A stretch of DNA of 32,827 nt from NCBI GenBank assembly GCA_015206945.1, contig JADEXV010000068.1:1-32827 (forward strand), written 5' to 3'. The notes beneath the pieces are model-generated. The model was not told the origin of the DNA. It worked only from the letters and a program-made list of their open reading frames with translations, and did not search any database. Position numbers and translations under genes: made by a program. This DNA is from Nostocales cyanobacterium LEGE 12452. Lineage in GTDB: Bacteria > Cyanobacteriota > Cyanobacteriia > Cyanobacteriales > Nostocaceae. Position 1 is the first letter of the stretch. The number at the start of each line of letters is the position of its first letter. Shown piece after piece: positions 1-9,757 of this stretch.

Positions 1-16
1 TGTTCCCAAGAATTAG
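1..16 (+). CDS. 3' end of an upstream gene, probably a TPS exoprotein paralogue (partial)
   Basis: Reading from base 2, four codons give V-P-K-N followed by TAG at 14-16. The next complete gene, a filamentous-haemagglutinin-type exoprotein, ends in V-P-K-S and TAA, with nearly the same bases (gttcccaag). The simplest reading is that the window opens on the last codons of a tandem copy of that exoprotein. This rests on only nine identical bases, so it is an inference; the rest of the gene lies outside the window. Confidence 0.45.
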
Positions 17-100
17 TATTGAATCAAAAACTTCTCATAAGTTAAAATTACTACCTTGATTGGGAACCCTAGTACTATATGTCAAGAGATTCTTAATCTT

Positions 101-3100
101 ATGAGAGCGATCGCCAAACTGGGAGCATTAGCAATTGGGTTCTTCAGTTCTATCCTGATACTGCCTGCAATGGCTCAGGTAACATCGGATCAAACTACCA
201 ACAGTGTTGTTAACTCAATAAATCATAATTTTACGATTCTTAACGGCATAGAAAAAGGTAATAATTTATTTCATAGTTTCAGTAATTTCTCTGTGCCTAC
301 AGGTGGTTCTGCCAGCTTTGATTTAGTAAATACGCCCAATATTACAACTATATTCAGTCGGGTTACGGGGGGAAATGTTTCTCATATTGATGGATTAATT
401 CAAACTCTCAACGCTAATAATCCCGTGAGTTTGTTTTTAATGAATCCCAATGGAATTGTATTTGGGCAAAATGCCAGTTTGAATATTGGTGGTTCCTTTG
501 TGGGGACGACAGCGAATAGTATTAAATTTGCCGATGGAACAGAATTTAGTGCGGTAAATCCCACTGAGGCACCATTGTTAACCATGAGTGTACCTGTAGG
601 TTTGCAGATGGGAAGTAATGCTGGTGCAATCACAGTCCAAGGTATGCCTGCCAACAATTTCATGTTTCGGATGCCAACATTGTCAATGGCACCGAATCAA
701 ACCCTGGCGTTGATTGGGGGACAAGTGGATATCAATAGTGCCAACATTTTTGCGCCGGATGGTCATGTAGAGTTGTGGGCGATGCAAAATGGCACAGTAA
801 ATATACTCACCTCTGGGAACTGGCAATTGGCGAGTTCATCCCTATCACCCACCTGGGGCACTGTCACCCTGCGTCAGTCTTCCAATATCAACACCAGTGG
901 AGCGATTGGGGGCGCAATCAACATTCGGGGTCGTGGTTTAACCTTACAAGATGGCTCAAATATAGAATCCTCTACTGGGGCGAATCAGCAAGGGCAGGGT
1001 ATTAATGTCCAAACCACAGAATTTGTCGATTTGTTAGGTGTGTCTCATCCTGATAATTATAGCCCTCCAGGCTTGTTGACTAGTGTGAGTGGGAGTGGAG
1101 CGACTGCCGGAGATATCACGATTGAGACTCAGCGGCTGCGCCTTGTCAATGGGGCATGGATCAACTCCCTTAACTTTGGCGCTAATTTTTTCACCTTCGC
1201 ACCGATCAATAACGCCAAAACAGGTAACATCACAATTAGTGCTACTGATGTAGATGTTAGCAGTTACAGTCCATTTCCCAATCCATTTACAGGGGCTAAT
1301 GTCGTAAGTGCCATTACAACGCTAGTTGCGGGAGGGCAACAGAATACCAGTGGCACGATTACGGTGGAGGCTGAACGAGTACGTCTGCTAGATGGGGCAC
1401 GCATAAGCTCTGATTTGTTGGGCAATCCCTTCTTGCCCACAAATACGACGGGTAAGGCTGGAGATATATCCGTTACAGCGACTCAGAGCCTTGAGGTTCG
1501 CGGCACAAATATGGACAATTTTAACAGTGGGATCGTTAGTTCAATTCTCAACATGGTGGATGGTCAGGGGGGCAATATTACAATTCAGGCAGGTCAACTC
1601 AAGCTTGCTGCTGGTGGGACTATCTCCAGTCAAATCGCCGGGAATGAGAATCCGGCGATCGCAGGTAGAGGTAAAGCGGGCAATATCACTATTCAAGCCA
1701 CCGATGTACAAGTCAGCGATCCCATGATTGATCTTTATACCCAGGCTCCTAGCGGTATCACTGTAGCGATCGGGCAGAATTCTACGGCTGAAGGGGGCAA
1801 CATTAAATTGACAGCCGATAGTTTGCGCGTCTTCAACGGTGGACAAATTGCCTCATCCACAGATGGCAATGGGGCAGCGGGGAATATTAACTTGCAAGTC
1901 AAAAATATTACCGTAGAGGGTATTTCTCAACCCTTAGCTAATGGTCGCATTCTCCCAAGTACAATTACTGCGGCTTCTACTACCGCCTCTGATGCGGGTT
2001 CAGTCAATATTAAATCAGATACTGTTCGCGTCCAAGATGGGGGCACAATTTCGGTACGTAATGATGGTATGGGGGGAAATGCAGGTAACTTAGAGATTAA
2101 TGCCAATTCTGTTGTCATTGATCGCCAAGGTAGCTTAATTGCCATTGCTAGGGATGGTCAAGGAGGCGATACGGTATTGAATGCCCAGACTTTAAGCATC
2201 AGCAATGGTGGGCAAATTAACGCTTCTACCCAAACCGGTCAAGGAGGCAACATTCAACTGCAAATTGGCGATACTTTAAAACTGAACAACCAAGGACAAA
2301 TCCTTGCCAATGCCCAAGCCGCTGGACAGGGAGGAAATATTACCATCGCCGCAGGAACAACACTTCTGGAGCAGAATAGCACAATTTCTACTAATGCCCA
2401 AGGCACTGCTACAGGAGGGGCATTGAATTTAACCAGCGATCGCCTGTCTTTGTCTAGTGCTTCGAATCTATCGGTAATTACAGGAGGTTCGGGTAAAGCG
2501 GGCGACTTATTTGTACAAGCAGGAGATATTGAAATTACTGGAGTCGCGTATGCTGAAGTGCCTGGCTTCGGGCTAATTCCCAACCCCAGTTATATTGGTG
2601 CAGGTGCCTTTCCTGGTAGTAGCGGTGAAGGGGGTAGTATCACAGTCACAGGCGATCGCATCCGTCTGATTGATGGTGGATTTATTAGTGCAGGGACATC
2701 TTCTGGTATAGGTAAGGCAGGGGATGTAACAGTTATTGCCAGTGAATTGCTAGAAGTTAGGGGCATCGGTGACTTTCCTGCTCCCCTCTTTAGTTACTTG
2801 ACCAATCATCCCAGCCGCATTTCAGCTACATCTCTCTCTGATGCAGCAGCAGGTTCTGTAAAAGTTCAAGCCCCGTCGATTGTGGTTGCTGATGGCGGTG
2901 TAATAGAGGTAAATGGATCTGGTGCTGGTGGTGCAGGAAACCTGTCTTTAACGGGCGATCGCATTTCTCTGATTAATGGCGCTAGTCTACAGGCACAGGT
3001 TGCAGGGGGCGACCAAGGGAACATTACCATAGATAGTAACTTACTGCTATTGCGTAACGGTAGCACCATCACCACCAATGCCACTGGAACTGCCAGTGGT

Positions 3101-3664
3101 GGTAACATCTCTATCAATTCCCCCATCATCATCGGGCTAGAAAACAGTGACATTATCGCCAATGCAGTCCAAGGGAAAGGTGGTAACATCAACATTACCA
3201 CTCAAGGTCTATTTGGGCTAAAATTCCGCGACCAACTCACCCCGGAAAATGACATTACAGCTAGTTCCGAATTTGGAGTTAGTGGCACAGTCCAAATTAA
3301 TAATTTTGGTGTTGATCCCAATTCTGGCTTAGTTGAATTACCAGAAAATGTGACAGACTCATCTCAACAAATTACCGCAGGTTGTGCAGACACCAGTAAT
3401 AGTAGTTTTATTGCCACAGGAAGAGGCGGGATACCGCAAAATTCCAATCAGCAAGTAATGAGCCGCACTTGGTCTGATGTGCGTAATATCTCTGCATACC
3501 GCAAAACAGAACCAGTACAAGCACAAATTCCTTCAACACCAAACACTCTTGTTCAGGCTACTTCTTGGCGACGCAATACTCAAGGAAAAATTGAATTAGT
3601 TGCAGATCAATCTTCTGCAAATCGGCAACTATTACTAACCTGTGCGGCGGTTCCCAAGAGCTAA
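101..3664 (+). CDS. Filamentous haemagglutinin N-terminal domain exoprotein (two-partner secretion, TpsA type)
   Basis: 1187-residue secreted protein. I chose the ATG at 101 over an in-frame TTG at 56 because it begins a clean signal peptide: MRAIAK, a hydrophobic core, then cleavage after AMA (residue 25). Residues 30-150 form the TPS domain, with the NPNG motif at 115-118 and the FxxxxxSFVGTTANS stretch after it. In this family the domain is recognised in the periplasm by an outer-membrane TpsB/POTRA transporter. The body is a long run of imperfect G-G-N-I-T-I/L type repeats expected to fold as a right-handed beta-helix. The tail has two cysteines around a GRGGIP motif, typical of cyanobacterial members. 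No TpsB gene is in the window. Role: surface or released protein, substrate unknown. The family call is firm; the function is not. Confidence 0.93.
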   Translation: MRAIAKLGALAIGFFSSILILPAMAQVTSDQTTNSVVNSINHNFTILNGIEKGNNLFHSFSNFSVPTGGSASFDLVNTPNITTIFSRVTGGNVSHIDGLIQTLNANNPVSLFLMNPNGIVFGQNASLNIGGSFVGTTANSIKFADGTEFSAVNPTEAPLLTMSVPVGLQMGSNAGAITVQGMPANNFMFRMPTLSMAPNQTLALIGGQVDINSANIFAPDGHVELWAMQNGTVNILTSGNWQLASSSLSPTWGTVTLRQSSNINTSGAIGGAINIRGRGLTLQDGSNIESSTGANQQGQGINVQTTEFVDLLGVSHPDNYSPPGLLTSVSGSGATAGDITIETQRLRLVNGAWINSLNFGANFFTFAPINNAKTGNITISATDVDVSSYSPFPNPFTGANVVSAITTLVAGGQQNTSGTITVEAERVRLLDGARISSDLLGNPFLPTNTTGKAGDISVTATQSLEVRGTNMDNFNSGIVSSILNMVDGQGGNITIQAGQLKLAAGGTISSQIAGNENPAIAGRGKAGNITIQATDVQVSDPMIDLYTQAPSGITVAIGQNSTAEGGNIKLTADSLRVFNGGQIASSTDGNGAAGNINLQVKNITVEGISQPLANGRILPSTITAASTTASDAGSVNIKSDTVRVQDGGTISVRNDGMGGNAGNLEINANSVVIDRQGSLIAIARDGQGGDTVLNAQTLSISNGGQINASTQTGQGGNIQLQIGDTLKLNNQGQILANAQAAGQGGNITIAAGTTLLEQNSTISTNAQGTATGGALNLTSDRLSLSSASNLSVITGGSGKAGDLFVQAGDIEITGVAYAEVPGFGLIPNPSYIGAGAFPGSSGEGGSITVTGDRIRLIDGGFISAGTSSGIGKAGDVTVIASELLEVRGIGDFPAPLFSYLTNHPSRISATSLSDAAAGSVKVQAPSIVVADGGVIEVNGSGAGGAGNLSLTGDRISLINGASLQAQVAGGDQGNITIDSNLLLLRNGSTITTNATGTASGGNISINSPIIIGLENSDIIANAVQGKGGNINITTQGLFGLKFRDQLTPENDITASSEFGVSGTVQINNFGVDPNSGLVELPENVTDSSQQITAGCADTSNSSFIATGRGGIPQNSNQQVMSRTWSDVRNISAYRKTEPVQAQIPSTPNTLVQATSWRRNTQGKIELVADQSSANRQLLLTCAAVPKS

Positions 3665-4109
3665 TTTTAATTTGAAGAAGGCAGGAGGCCTAAGAACAGT
3701 ATTTAATTAATTCGTAGCAAATTTAATTTGCAATACCCTGCAATAGCATTGTGTTGGCAAACATTTAACAAAGTCACGCTTTTAGGCAAAACTTTGCTGA
3801 GAAATGTAAATTTACAACAGTTTTCATTTAATTGAACTGTATATGTTGTAAAAGCACAACAATGCTGTACCTCTACTGTGTGGTGTATTTACCTGAAAAT
3901 TGCTAATTTTATTAATTGGCTGTGATGGAGCGACGCCGATAGCGAACGCGAGTGCGTCTCGTAGAGAAGCGTCATAGCCCGTCTTAGATATCGCTCTAAC
4001 AAAAACTGTAATACCAGTTATTATCTATAATGTTGATCGACAAAACTGCCAGATATGGGCTAAAAACTAGTCTGGAAGGTTCTTTTAGTGTGTTCAGGGG
4101 ACTGGATCT
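3665..4109. other. Non-coding spacer of 445 bp with one small dispersed repeat
   Basis: No convincing reading frame. The stretch is AT-rich except for a GC-rich dispersed-repeat copy at about 3919-3995. The end, just before the helicase, carries aggggac about 9 bp before the ATG at 4110, a plausible ribosome binding site. No terminator hairpin with a T-run was found after the exoprotein. Confidence 0.6.
3919..3995 (-). repeat. Small dispersed repeat (core gcgtctcgtagaga)
   Basis: GC-rich island in an AT-rich spacer. It holds the 14-base core gcgtctcgtagaga at 3954-3967, found again at 10883-10896. Read on the minus strand it starts agcgatatcta, continues with a gggcta(t/c)gacgc-like block and then the ttctctacgagacgc block. 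The first part matches copies at 11101-11131 and 13050-13092. This is the pattern of the small dispersed repeats known from Nostoc-type genomes. Confidence 0.75.
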
Positions 4110-7100
4110 ATGATTAAGCTTGGTTTATTGGTACAGTCCCAAAATAACTCTTTGGGTATCGGAAAAGTTACGGAAATATCTGATACCAATGCGATCGTTG
4201 AGTATTTCTGCTCTATAGGCCAACGTCTCCAAAAAACTTTACCTTTAAGTTCGCTCTCTGAAGTCAAGCTTGAACCCCAAGCTAGATGCTATATCAAGTT
4301 CCCAACTCAGGATAAATGGATAGTTGGCAGAGTTTTTATCTGGGATGATGATACAGAAATGTATCAAATTGATTTACCAGATAAGAAAACTGCGATCGCT
4401 TCTGTTGAAGATATTTACGTTCGTTGTAATCTACCAAATACAGACCCCATCCAAACTCTGGCGATGAAGGGTCACGAAACGCCCTATTTCCACGACAAAA
4501 GATTGGCTTTCGTGAAATCCTTGACTCAGCAACGCGCTGTGAGTCGCGGGATGACGGGACTGATTTCGGCAAATATTAATCTTTATCCTCACCAAGTTGA
4601 AGTAGTCAGGCGGGTACTGGAAGACCCAATTCAACGCTACTTGTTAGCAGATGAGGTGGGACTGGGAAAAACCATCGAAGCGGGTGCGATTCTCCGTCAA
4701 TTCCTCCTCGATGAACCGAAAAAAAATGCGGTGGTATTAGTTCCGCAATATTTGCTCAAACAATGGCGAACTGAGTTAGAAAACAAGTTTTACATCTCCC
4801 ATTTTGGTAAACGGGTAGCGGTGCTGGCGGTTGAAGATATTCATAAAATCAACCTGAAAGCAAGGATAGGCTGCTTAATTTTAGATGAAGCTCATCACAT
4901 CGCCGCAATGGCAACCTCTAAGGATGCAACAGTGCGCCAGCGTTTTCAGACTTGCAAAGAACTTGCTCATAAAAGCGATCGCTTACTTTTATTATCTGCC
5001 ACTCCGGTTCTCAATCACGAGCAGGATTTTCTGGCGATGTTGCACTTGCTCGACCCAACAACCTATAAAATTGGCGATCTAGCAGGTTTCCGCGCCAAAG
5101 TTGAAAGCCGTCAGCAAATTGGTAAACTTCTGCTTTCTTTTAAAGAAGGTGCAGAACCAGAGGTTCTCAAAAGCAACTTGCAGGAATTGCGAAACCTCTT
5201 GGCTGAAGATAAGTATTTTCTGAAGCTGGCGGATGATTTAGAAAATTGTTTACAAGCAAATTCTCCTGAGCAAGAGCAAATCGTCCAAGCGATTCGCGTC
5301 CACGTCAGCGATATCTATCGACTACATCGCCGAATGCTTCGCAACCGTCGCGCTGCGGTGGAAGATGTGATATTTGACCGCAACTTTACGCCAAAAGAAG
5401 AGTACGATTTAGACGAGCGATCGCTTGATATCCACGAACTCCTCAATCAATGGCGGAGTGTTGCTCCTGCGGAAAAGCCATATCAGCAAGTTTTTCTGCT
5501 GTTATTTCTCGCTGCTGGTACTTGGTTAGGGATTTTAGAGCAGGTAATTACAGCGCGTTTAACTGCGAAACCTCATGCTAAACTCATCCAGGAATTTAAA
5601 GAAGATGATGTTCGCCTATTAACTACAACCCCCAAATTCTCAGGAGAAGAAGAGATTCTCCAATCCTTACTAAAAATTATTCGTCAACCTCAAGAGGACG
5701 GACAACGAACGGAAAATTTGAAAACAGTGCTGTTGAATCAGCTAGGTACTTATTTCAAAATTCCCGCAAACGTTCGGAAGAATCAAAAGGAATTCATCAC
5801 GAGAATACAGCAGAGAATTAAGAGACCAATTACTGGCGATATTCTGCCCAAATTTGTTGTATTTACCAGTTTTGTGCAAACTTGTGGCGAAATTGTCCGG
5901 TATTTATCTGATACCTTTGGTGCAGAGACAATAGCTAGCCATCAATTTGGAGAATCACCAGACAAAGTTGAGGAAGGCTTAAATCGGTTCAAGAATAACC
6001 CCAACTGCTTTATTTTAGTATGCGATCGCTCTGGAGAAGAAGGACGTAACCTCCAGTTTGCCGATTGGTTAATTCATTTTGACCTGCCTTGGTCGCCTAA
6101 TCAATTAGAGCAGAGAATTGGCAGACTTGACCGCATTGGCAGCAAAATTGGCATCCAATCTAGTGCCTTGATTGGCCCCTACTTGGAAGATAGCCCTCAC
6201 AATGCTTGGTATAAAGTATTAAAAGATGGGTTTGGTATTTTCCAACAATCAATTGCCAGTCTCCAGTTTTATGTTGATGAGAAACTTGCAGAATTAGAAA
6301 CAGTTTTGTTTCAATCAGGTGCGGTTGGATTGTTAGAGATGGTTTCACCAATTCAAGAGCAAATTGAAGCAGAAATAGCTAAAATTAGCGAACAAAATGC
6401 TCTAGATGAAATTGATGCCAACGATGAAATTGCTACCGAGTATTTTCAAGAGCTAGATAATTACGATGCTCGTCATCTAGAAATGAAACGAGCAATTGAA
6501 GGCTGGATTTGCGACGCGCTGGGATTCAGAGGACTGAATAACCCCGATTCATCAGAGATGCGACGTTATCAACCAACAACGCGGACATTGGTGCCGATAA
6601 ATGATTTACAAAACCGTTTTGCAGAGAGTTCTTTAGACCAATTTGGTACTTATAATCGCAGAGTAGCAAACCAAAATGCTGGTGTTAAACTCTTTCGAGT
6701 TGGGGAAGGATTTGTCGAAGCACTCTCGAACTACATCAACTGGGATGACCGAGGTGAAGCCTTTGCTCTGTGGCGCACTGATGCATCTTGGGACGCGAAA
6801 GAAGGTAAGGAATGGTTCGGTTTTCAATGCAATTATGTAGTCGAGGCAAATTTAAGAACTGCCAAACAAGTTTTACTAGATAACAAACTAGATAATTCTC
6901 AATTCAAAAACTTGCAGCGACGTGTTGATGCTCTATTTCCACCAATTATAGAAACTATCTATGTTGATGGTCGCAAGCAGCCAATCCGGGTTGTTGAGGA
7001 TAAAGCACTCTTAAGTATTCTGCAACGTCCATATAAAGACAAAAACAATAATCAAGGACGAGATTACAATCTAGCAAAAGAGCGCTTAGGAATTATTGAC

Positions 7101-7421
7101 GATTTTGTTGACCCTAGTAAATGGCAAAATTTTTGCTATGAAATGCGTAACACTTCTGCGGAATTACTTTCCAATCGTCCCGATTTTATTGACTTATGTC
7201 AAAGTTGTGCTAAAGTCGCCGAAAAGAAATTAGCCAATAGAGTAGAACAATTACGCCTACGTTTAAACCAGCAAAGTTGGGATAATGCATTAGCTGAAGA
7301 ATTGAAGATAGAAACTGCTTTAAATGCAGCCATTCTAGAGGGAATTCGCCAGCCGCTTCTAAGGCTTGACTCTGTGGGTTTTATTGTTGTATCGGGGCGA
7401 TCGCTTGTGCAATTTGAGTGA
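4110..7421 (+). CDS. RapA/SNF2-type superfamily 2 helicase, DpdE-like
   Basis: 1103-residue helicase. Residues 1-105 look like a small beta-barrel of the RapA/Tudor kind. The motor follows: motif I DEVGLGKT at 181-188, the DEAH box at 259-262, SAT at 296-298, and motif VI QLEQRIGRLDRIG from residue 665 with arginines 669, 672 and 675. A C-terminal region of about 400 residues is not recognised. This order matches RapA/HepA-like SNF2 proteins, including DpdE of the 7-deazaguanine DNA modification (Dpd) islands and the DISARM helicase DrmD. My recollection of cyanobacterial DpdE sequences makes DpdE the best guess, but this is not proven here. No dpdA, methylase or other defence gene lies within the window, so if it is DpdE it is an orphan. 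It is transcribed alone, with aggggac upstream and a strong terminator downstream. Confidence 0.85.
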   Translation: MIKLGLLVQSQNNSLGIGKVTEISDTNAIVEYFCSIGQRLQKTLPLSSLSEVKLEPQARCYIKFPTQDKWIVGRVFIWDDDTEMYQIDLPDKKTAIASVEDIYVRCNLPNTDPIQTLAMKGHETPYFHDKRLAFVKSLTQQRAVSRGMTGLISANINLYPHQVEVVRRVLEDPIQRYLLADEVGLGKTIEAGAILRQFLLDEPKKNAVVLVPQYLLKQWRTELENKFYISHFGKRVAVLAVEDIHKINLKARIGCLILDEAHHIAAMATSKDATVRQRFQTCKELAHKSDRLLLLSATPVLNHEQDFLAMLHLLDPTTYKIGDLAGFRAKVESRQQIGKLLLSFKEGAEPEVLKSNLQELRNLLAEDKYFLKLADDLENCLQANSPEQEQIVQAIRVHVSDIYRLHRRMLRNRRAAVEDVIFDRNFTPKEEYDLDERSLDIHELLNQWRSVAPAEKPYQQVFLLLFLAAGTWLGILEQVITARLTAKPHAKLIQEFKEDDVRLLTTTPKFSGEEEILQSLLKIIRQPQEDGQRTENLKTVLLNQLGTYFKIPANVRKNQKEFITRIQQRIKRPITGDILPKFVVFTSFVQTCGEIVRYLSDTFGAETIASHQFGESPDKVEEGLNRFKNNPNCFILVCDRSGEEGRNLQFADWLIHFDLPWSPNQLEQRIGRLDRIGSKIGIQSSALIGPYLEDSPHNAWYKVLKDGFGIFQQSIASLQFYVDEKLAELETVLFQSGAVGLLEMVSPIQEQIEAEIAKISEQNALDEIDANDEIATEYFQELDNYDARHLEMKRAIEGWICDALGFRGLNNPDSSEMRRYQPTTRTLVPINDLQNRFAESSLDQFGTYNRRVANQNAGVKLFRVGEGFVEALSNYINWDDRGEAFALWRTDASWDAKEGKEWFGFQCNYVVEANLRTAKQVLLDNKLDNSQFKNLQRRVDALFPPIIETIYVDGRKQPIRVVEDKALLSILQRPYKDKNNNQGRDYNLAKERLGIIDDFVDPSKWQNFCYEMRNTSAELLSNRPDFIDLCQSCAKVAEKKLANRVEQLRLRLNQQSWDNALAEELKIETALNAAILEGIRQPLLRLDSVGFIVVSGRSLVQFE

Positions 7422-7484
7422 TATTATGTGCGATTAAATAGCCTTGGTAATCCTATTTCATTTCCAAAGATTGAGAGCTTGAAA

Positions 7485-7519
7485 TCCCCGACTTATTTAA
7501 AAAGTCGGGGAGCTTTTTG
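7485..7519 (+). terminator. Intrinsic terminator after the helicase gene
   Basis: Perfect 9-bp stem, tccccgact at 7485-7493 and agtcgggga at 7503-7511, with a 9-base AT loop and then gctttttgt. It sits 64 bp after the helicase stop codon and has the classic rho-independent form on the plus strand. Confidence 0.88.
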
Positions 7520-7670
7520 TTATGGTGTTATTGATGACATTGCTGTAAAAATATGTACAGCACGTTTCAAGTAGATGATGTACAAAGTGCAGAACTCACA
7601 CATCAGACATAAAAAGTTTGTACTGCATTCTGCCTTCAAACCCGTAGCTTTGTACTTCATGTAAAAGAAA

Positions 7671-8732
7671 TTAGTATTCACCCCAACGATGCCACTGGTG
7701 AAAATCTGTTCCGGCACTCACAGCTAAACCAATTTGGTGCTGTGAAGATAGTTCATCGTGCCCACCTTCGTTTGCGCCAATGTAGTACATACGGAAACTG
7801 CCATCATCCATTGCGACGACACAAGGCGTGCCTACAGCCCGTGCATCCCAACGACCAGAACCCTTTTGAGCATGAGAAAAGATAGAACCTCCAACTTGCT
7901 GTCCTTGATGTTTTTGCCAATGAATCCCGTCGTCAGAAACAGCTAGACCGATGGAGTGATAACCACTGTTGTTAACACCTTCGTAGAACATTACATACTG
8001 TCCGTTTATTTTCAGAACATTGCGAGTACCAATACCTCTCTCATCAAAACTTCCAGGCTCACCTGGTTGTAAAATCTGACCAACTTTTTCCCAATGAAAA
8101 CCATCGCTAGACACAGCTAAACCGACTAAGAATCCTTTGTCAGGATTTAAGGTATGGTAGTACATTTTCCAGGTTCCATCATCATCAGGCAAGACTTGTG
8201 GCCAGGCGCAAAATAGGGCATCAAACTCCCCTGCCTTACCTAAATCGAGAAAAGCTCCTTGATAAGTACCTTCCAACCGCACCCAATTTATGCCATCACG
8301 GGAGATAGCACAGCCAGGGCGCATATTTAACCCTTTAGCTTTAAAGCCTCCCATCTCAACAACTGTGTGGTCTCCACCGAAATACCACATCCAATAAAGA
8401 CCATCGTGGAAGTAGACATTGCTTACACCAACATGGGCTGAGTCAAACCGACTAGAATTTTGGTGAGGCTCAAAGACAGCCCCCATAGTTAATAATCCCT
8501 GGACGCGTTGCCAATGAATTCCATCATCAGAAATTGCTAAACCACAGCGACCAGTGGGCAAATTGATTTGCCGATCAAACGACGCATCCCGACCGTAATA
8601 CCACATTTTCCAAGTTCCATCGGGACAGTGCAAGACCTGTGGCGAAGAAACTCGTTCGGAATCCCACCAGCCTTCGGCTCCAGGCGTTAAAACCAATCCT
8701 GGTTGATCATTTGGGGTTTTTGGATGATTCAT
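7671..8732 (-). CDS. Five-bladed beta-propeller glycosidase-like protein (GH43/GH32 fold class)
   Basis: 353 residues, no signal peptide and no membrane segment, so probably cytoplasmic. The sequence is five repeats. Each has an acidic motif (WWDSERV, RFDSAHV, EFDALFC, SFDERGI, RWDARAV), then a K/R/W-M-W/Y/F-Y strand, then GLA(I/V)S-DG-HW. This is the layout of five-bladed propellers of glycosidase clans F and J and related glycoside phosphorylases. Substrate cannot be told from the sequence. The gene is convergent with the helicase and divergent from the SDR gene, with a 190-bp shared upstream region. The ATG at 8732 has no obvious ribosome binding site. I am confident of the fold class and not of catalytic activity. 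Confidence 0.8.
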   Translation of the reverse strand: MNHPKTPNDQPGLVLTPGAEGWWDSERVSSPQVLHCPDGTWKMWYYGRDASFDRQINLPTGRCGLAISDDGIHWQRVQGLLTMGAVFEPHQNSSRFDSAHVGVSNVYFHDGLYWMWYFGGDHTVVEMGGFKAKGLNMRPGCAISRDGINWVRLEGTYQGAFLDLGKAGEFDALFCAWPQVLPDDDGTWKMYYHTLNPDKGFLVGLAVSSDGFHWEKVGQILQPGEPGSFDERGIGTRNVLKINGQYVMFYEGVNNSGYHSIGLAVSDDGIHWQKHQGQQVGGSIFSHAQKGSGRWDARAVGTPCVVAMDDGSFRMYYIGANEGGHDELSSQHQIGLAVSAGTDFHQWHRWGEY

Positions 8733-8922
8733 ATCTAAATCTAAAATCTAACTTATTGAACGCTGAAGTTTCATACTTGACAAATTCGCTATTAATCCTA
8801 TCGCTAAATTAGGTTTTTATTGAGAATCAATAATGAACGAATAAGGTTTAGAAAAAACGCGACTATTAGTCAGGGTGTAGTCTATCGCAGTACCAAAGAA
8901 TTCACAAACAAAAGGAGAACCT

Positions 8923-9726
8923 ATGGCTGACAAAAAGGTCGTGCTAGTAACAGGAGCATCATCTGGATTTGGGCAGTTAACTGCTCAAAAGCTTGCTCAA
9001 AAAGGTTACTGGGTCTTCGGTACTAGTCGCAAGGAACATCCAACTGTACAAGATGTGGAAATGTTGACACTCGATGTTACCTCTGAGTTTTCAGTGCAAT
9101 CATGTATCAAACAGTTGCTCGCACGGACTACTCGCATTGATTTACTGATTAACAATGCTGGACAAATTCATGCCAGCATGATTGAAGAAACTTCTTTAGA
9201 ACAAGCCAAGGAGGTTTTTGAAACCAATTTTTGGGGTGTTGTTCGGGTTAGCAATGCTGTTTTGCCAGTTATGAGACAGCAGCGTAGTGGGCATATTATT
9301 AATATCAGTTCGCTGGCGGGATTGATTGGCGCACCAGGCCAAGGTTTTTACAGTGCAAGTAAGTTTGCACTCGAAGGTTATAGCGAAGCATTGAGCGTGG
9401 AACTAGACCCCTTCAATATTAAAGTGTCTTTAATTGAGCCTGGTTACTTTAAAACCAACTTCAACGACGCCATGTTGTCACCTACATTGAATTACGCTGA
9501 TTACGACAATGTACGCGATGTGATTCGCTCAACTGTTAGTCAAGCAATTGCACAAGGCGACGATCCTGAAAAAGTTGCACAGACGATTCTATCTGCTGCT
9601 CGTAGTCGGTTGCCACGATTACGCTATCGTGTTGGCAATGAGGCACAATGGTTGCCTCGCTTAAAAGCAATATTGCCAGATAACTTATTTCGATTTGGTG
9701 CGCGCAAGCGGTTGAATTTACCATAA
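8923..9726 (+). CDS. SDR family NAD(P)-dependent oxidoreductase (classical type)
   Basis: 267-residue short-chain dehydrogenase/reductase. The Rossmann motif TGASSGFG is at residues 10-17, NNAG at 77-80, the catalytic serine at 130, and YSASK with Tyr143 and Lys147. PG at 173-174 is the usual post-catalytic motif. Length is typical of classical SDRs. A strong Shine-Dalgarno (aaaggag) precedes the ATG at 8923. Arg37 after the second strand (TSRK) favours NADPH, following the family rule. Substrate is unknown; this subgroup is often annotated as an oxidoreductase of lipids or ketones without direct proof. It is convergent with the dus gene, only 31 bp apart. Confidence 0.93.
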   Translation: MADKKVVLVTGASSGFGQLTAQKLAQKGYWVFGTSRKEHPTVQDVEMLTLDVTSEFSVQSCIKQLLARTTRIDLLINNAGQIHASMIEETSLEQAKEVFETNFWGVVRVSNAVLPVMRQQRSGHIINISSLAGLIGAPGQGFYSASKFALEGYSEALSVELDPFNIKVSLIEPGYFKTNFNDAMLSPTLNYADYDNVRDVIRSTVSQAIAQGDDPEKVAQTILSAARSRLPRLRYRVGNEAQWLPRLKAILPDNLFRFGARKRLNLP

Positions 9727-9757
9727 ATCACAGCCAAATCTTCTACAACGCTCGATA

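Noticed and set aside
400..3201. Several open frames of 70-110 codons antisense to the exoprotein gene
   Set aside because: They mirror the repetitive, codon-biased beta-helix gene on the other strand, lack ribosome binding sites and show proline/leucine-rich shadow composition.
4110..8732. Helicase plus propeller gene as a two-gene defence island
   Set aside because: They are convergent, separated by a strong terminator, and the propeller protein has no defence-related domain.
8777..8810. TTGACA box as promoter of the SDR gene
   Set aside because: A good -35-like hexamer at 8777-8782, but no acceptable -10 box at 16-18 bp spacing, so no promoter was called.
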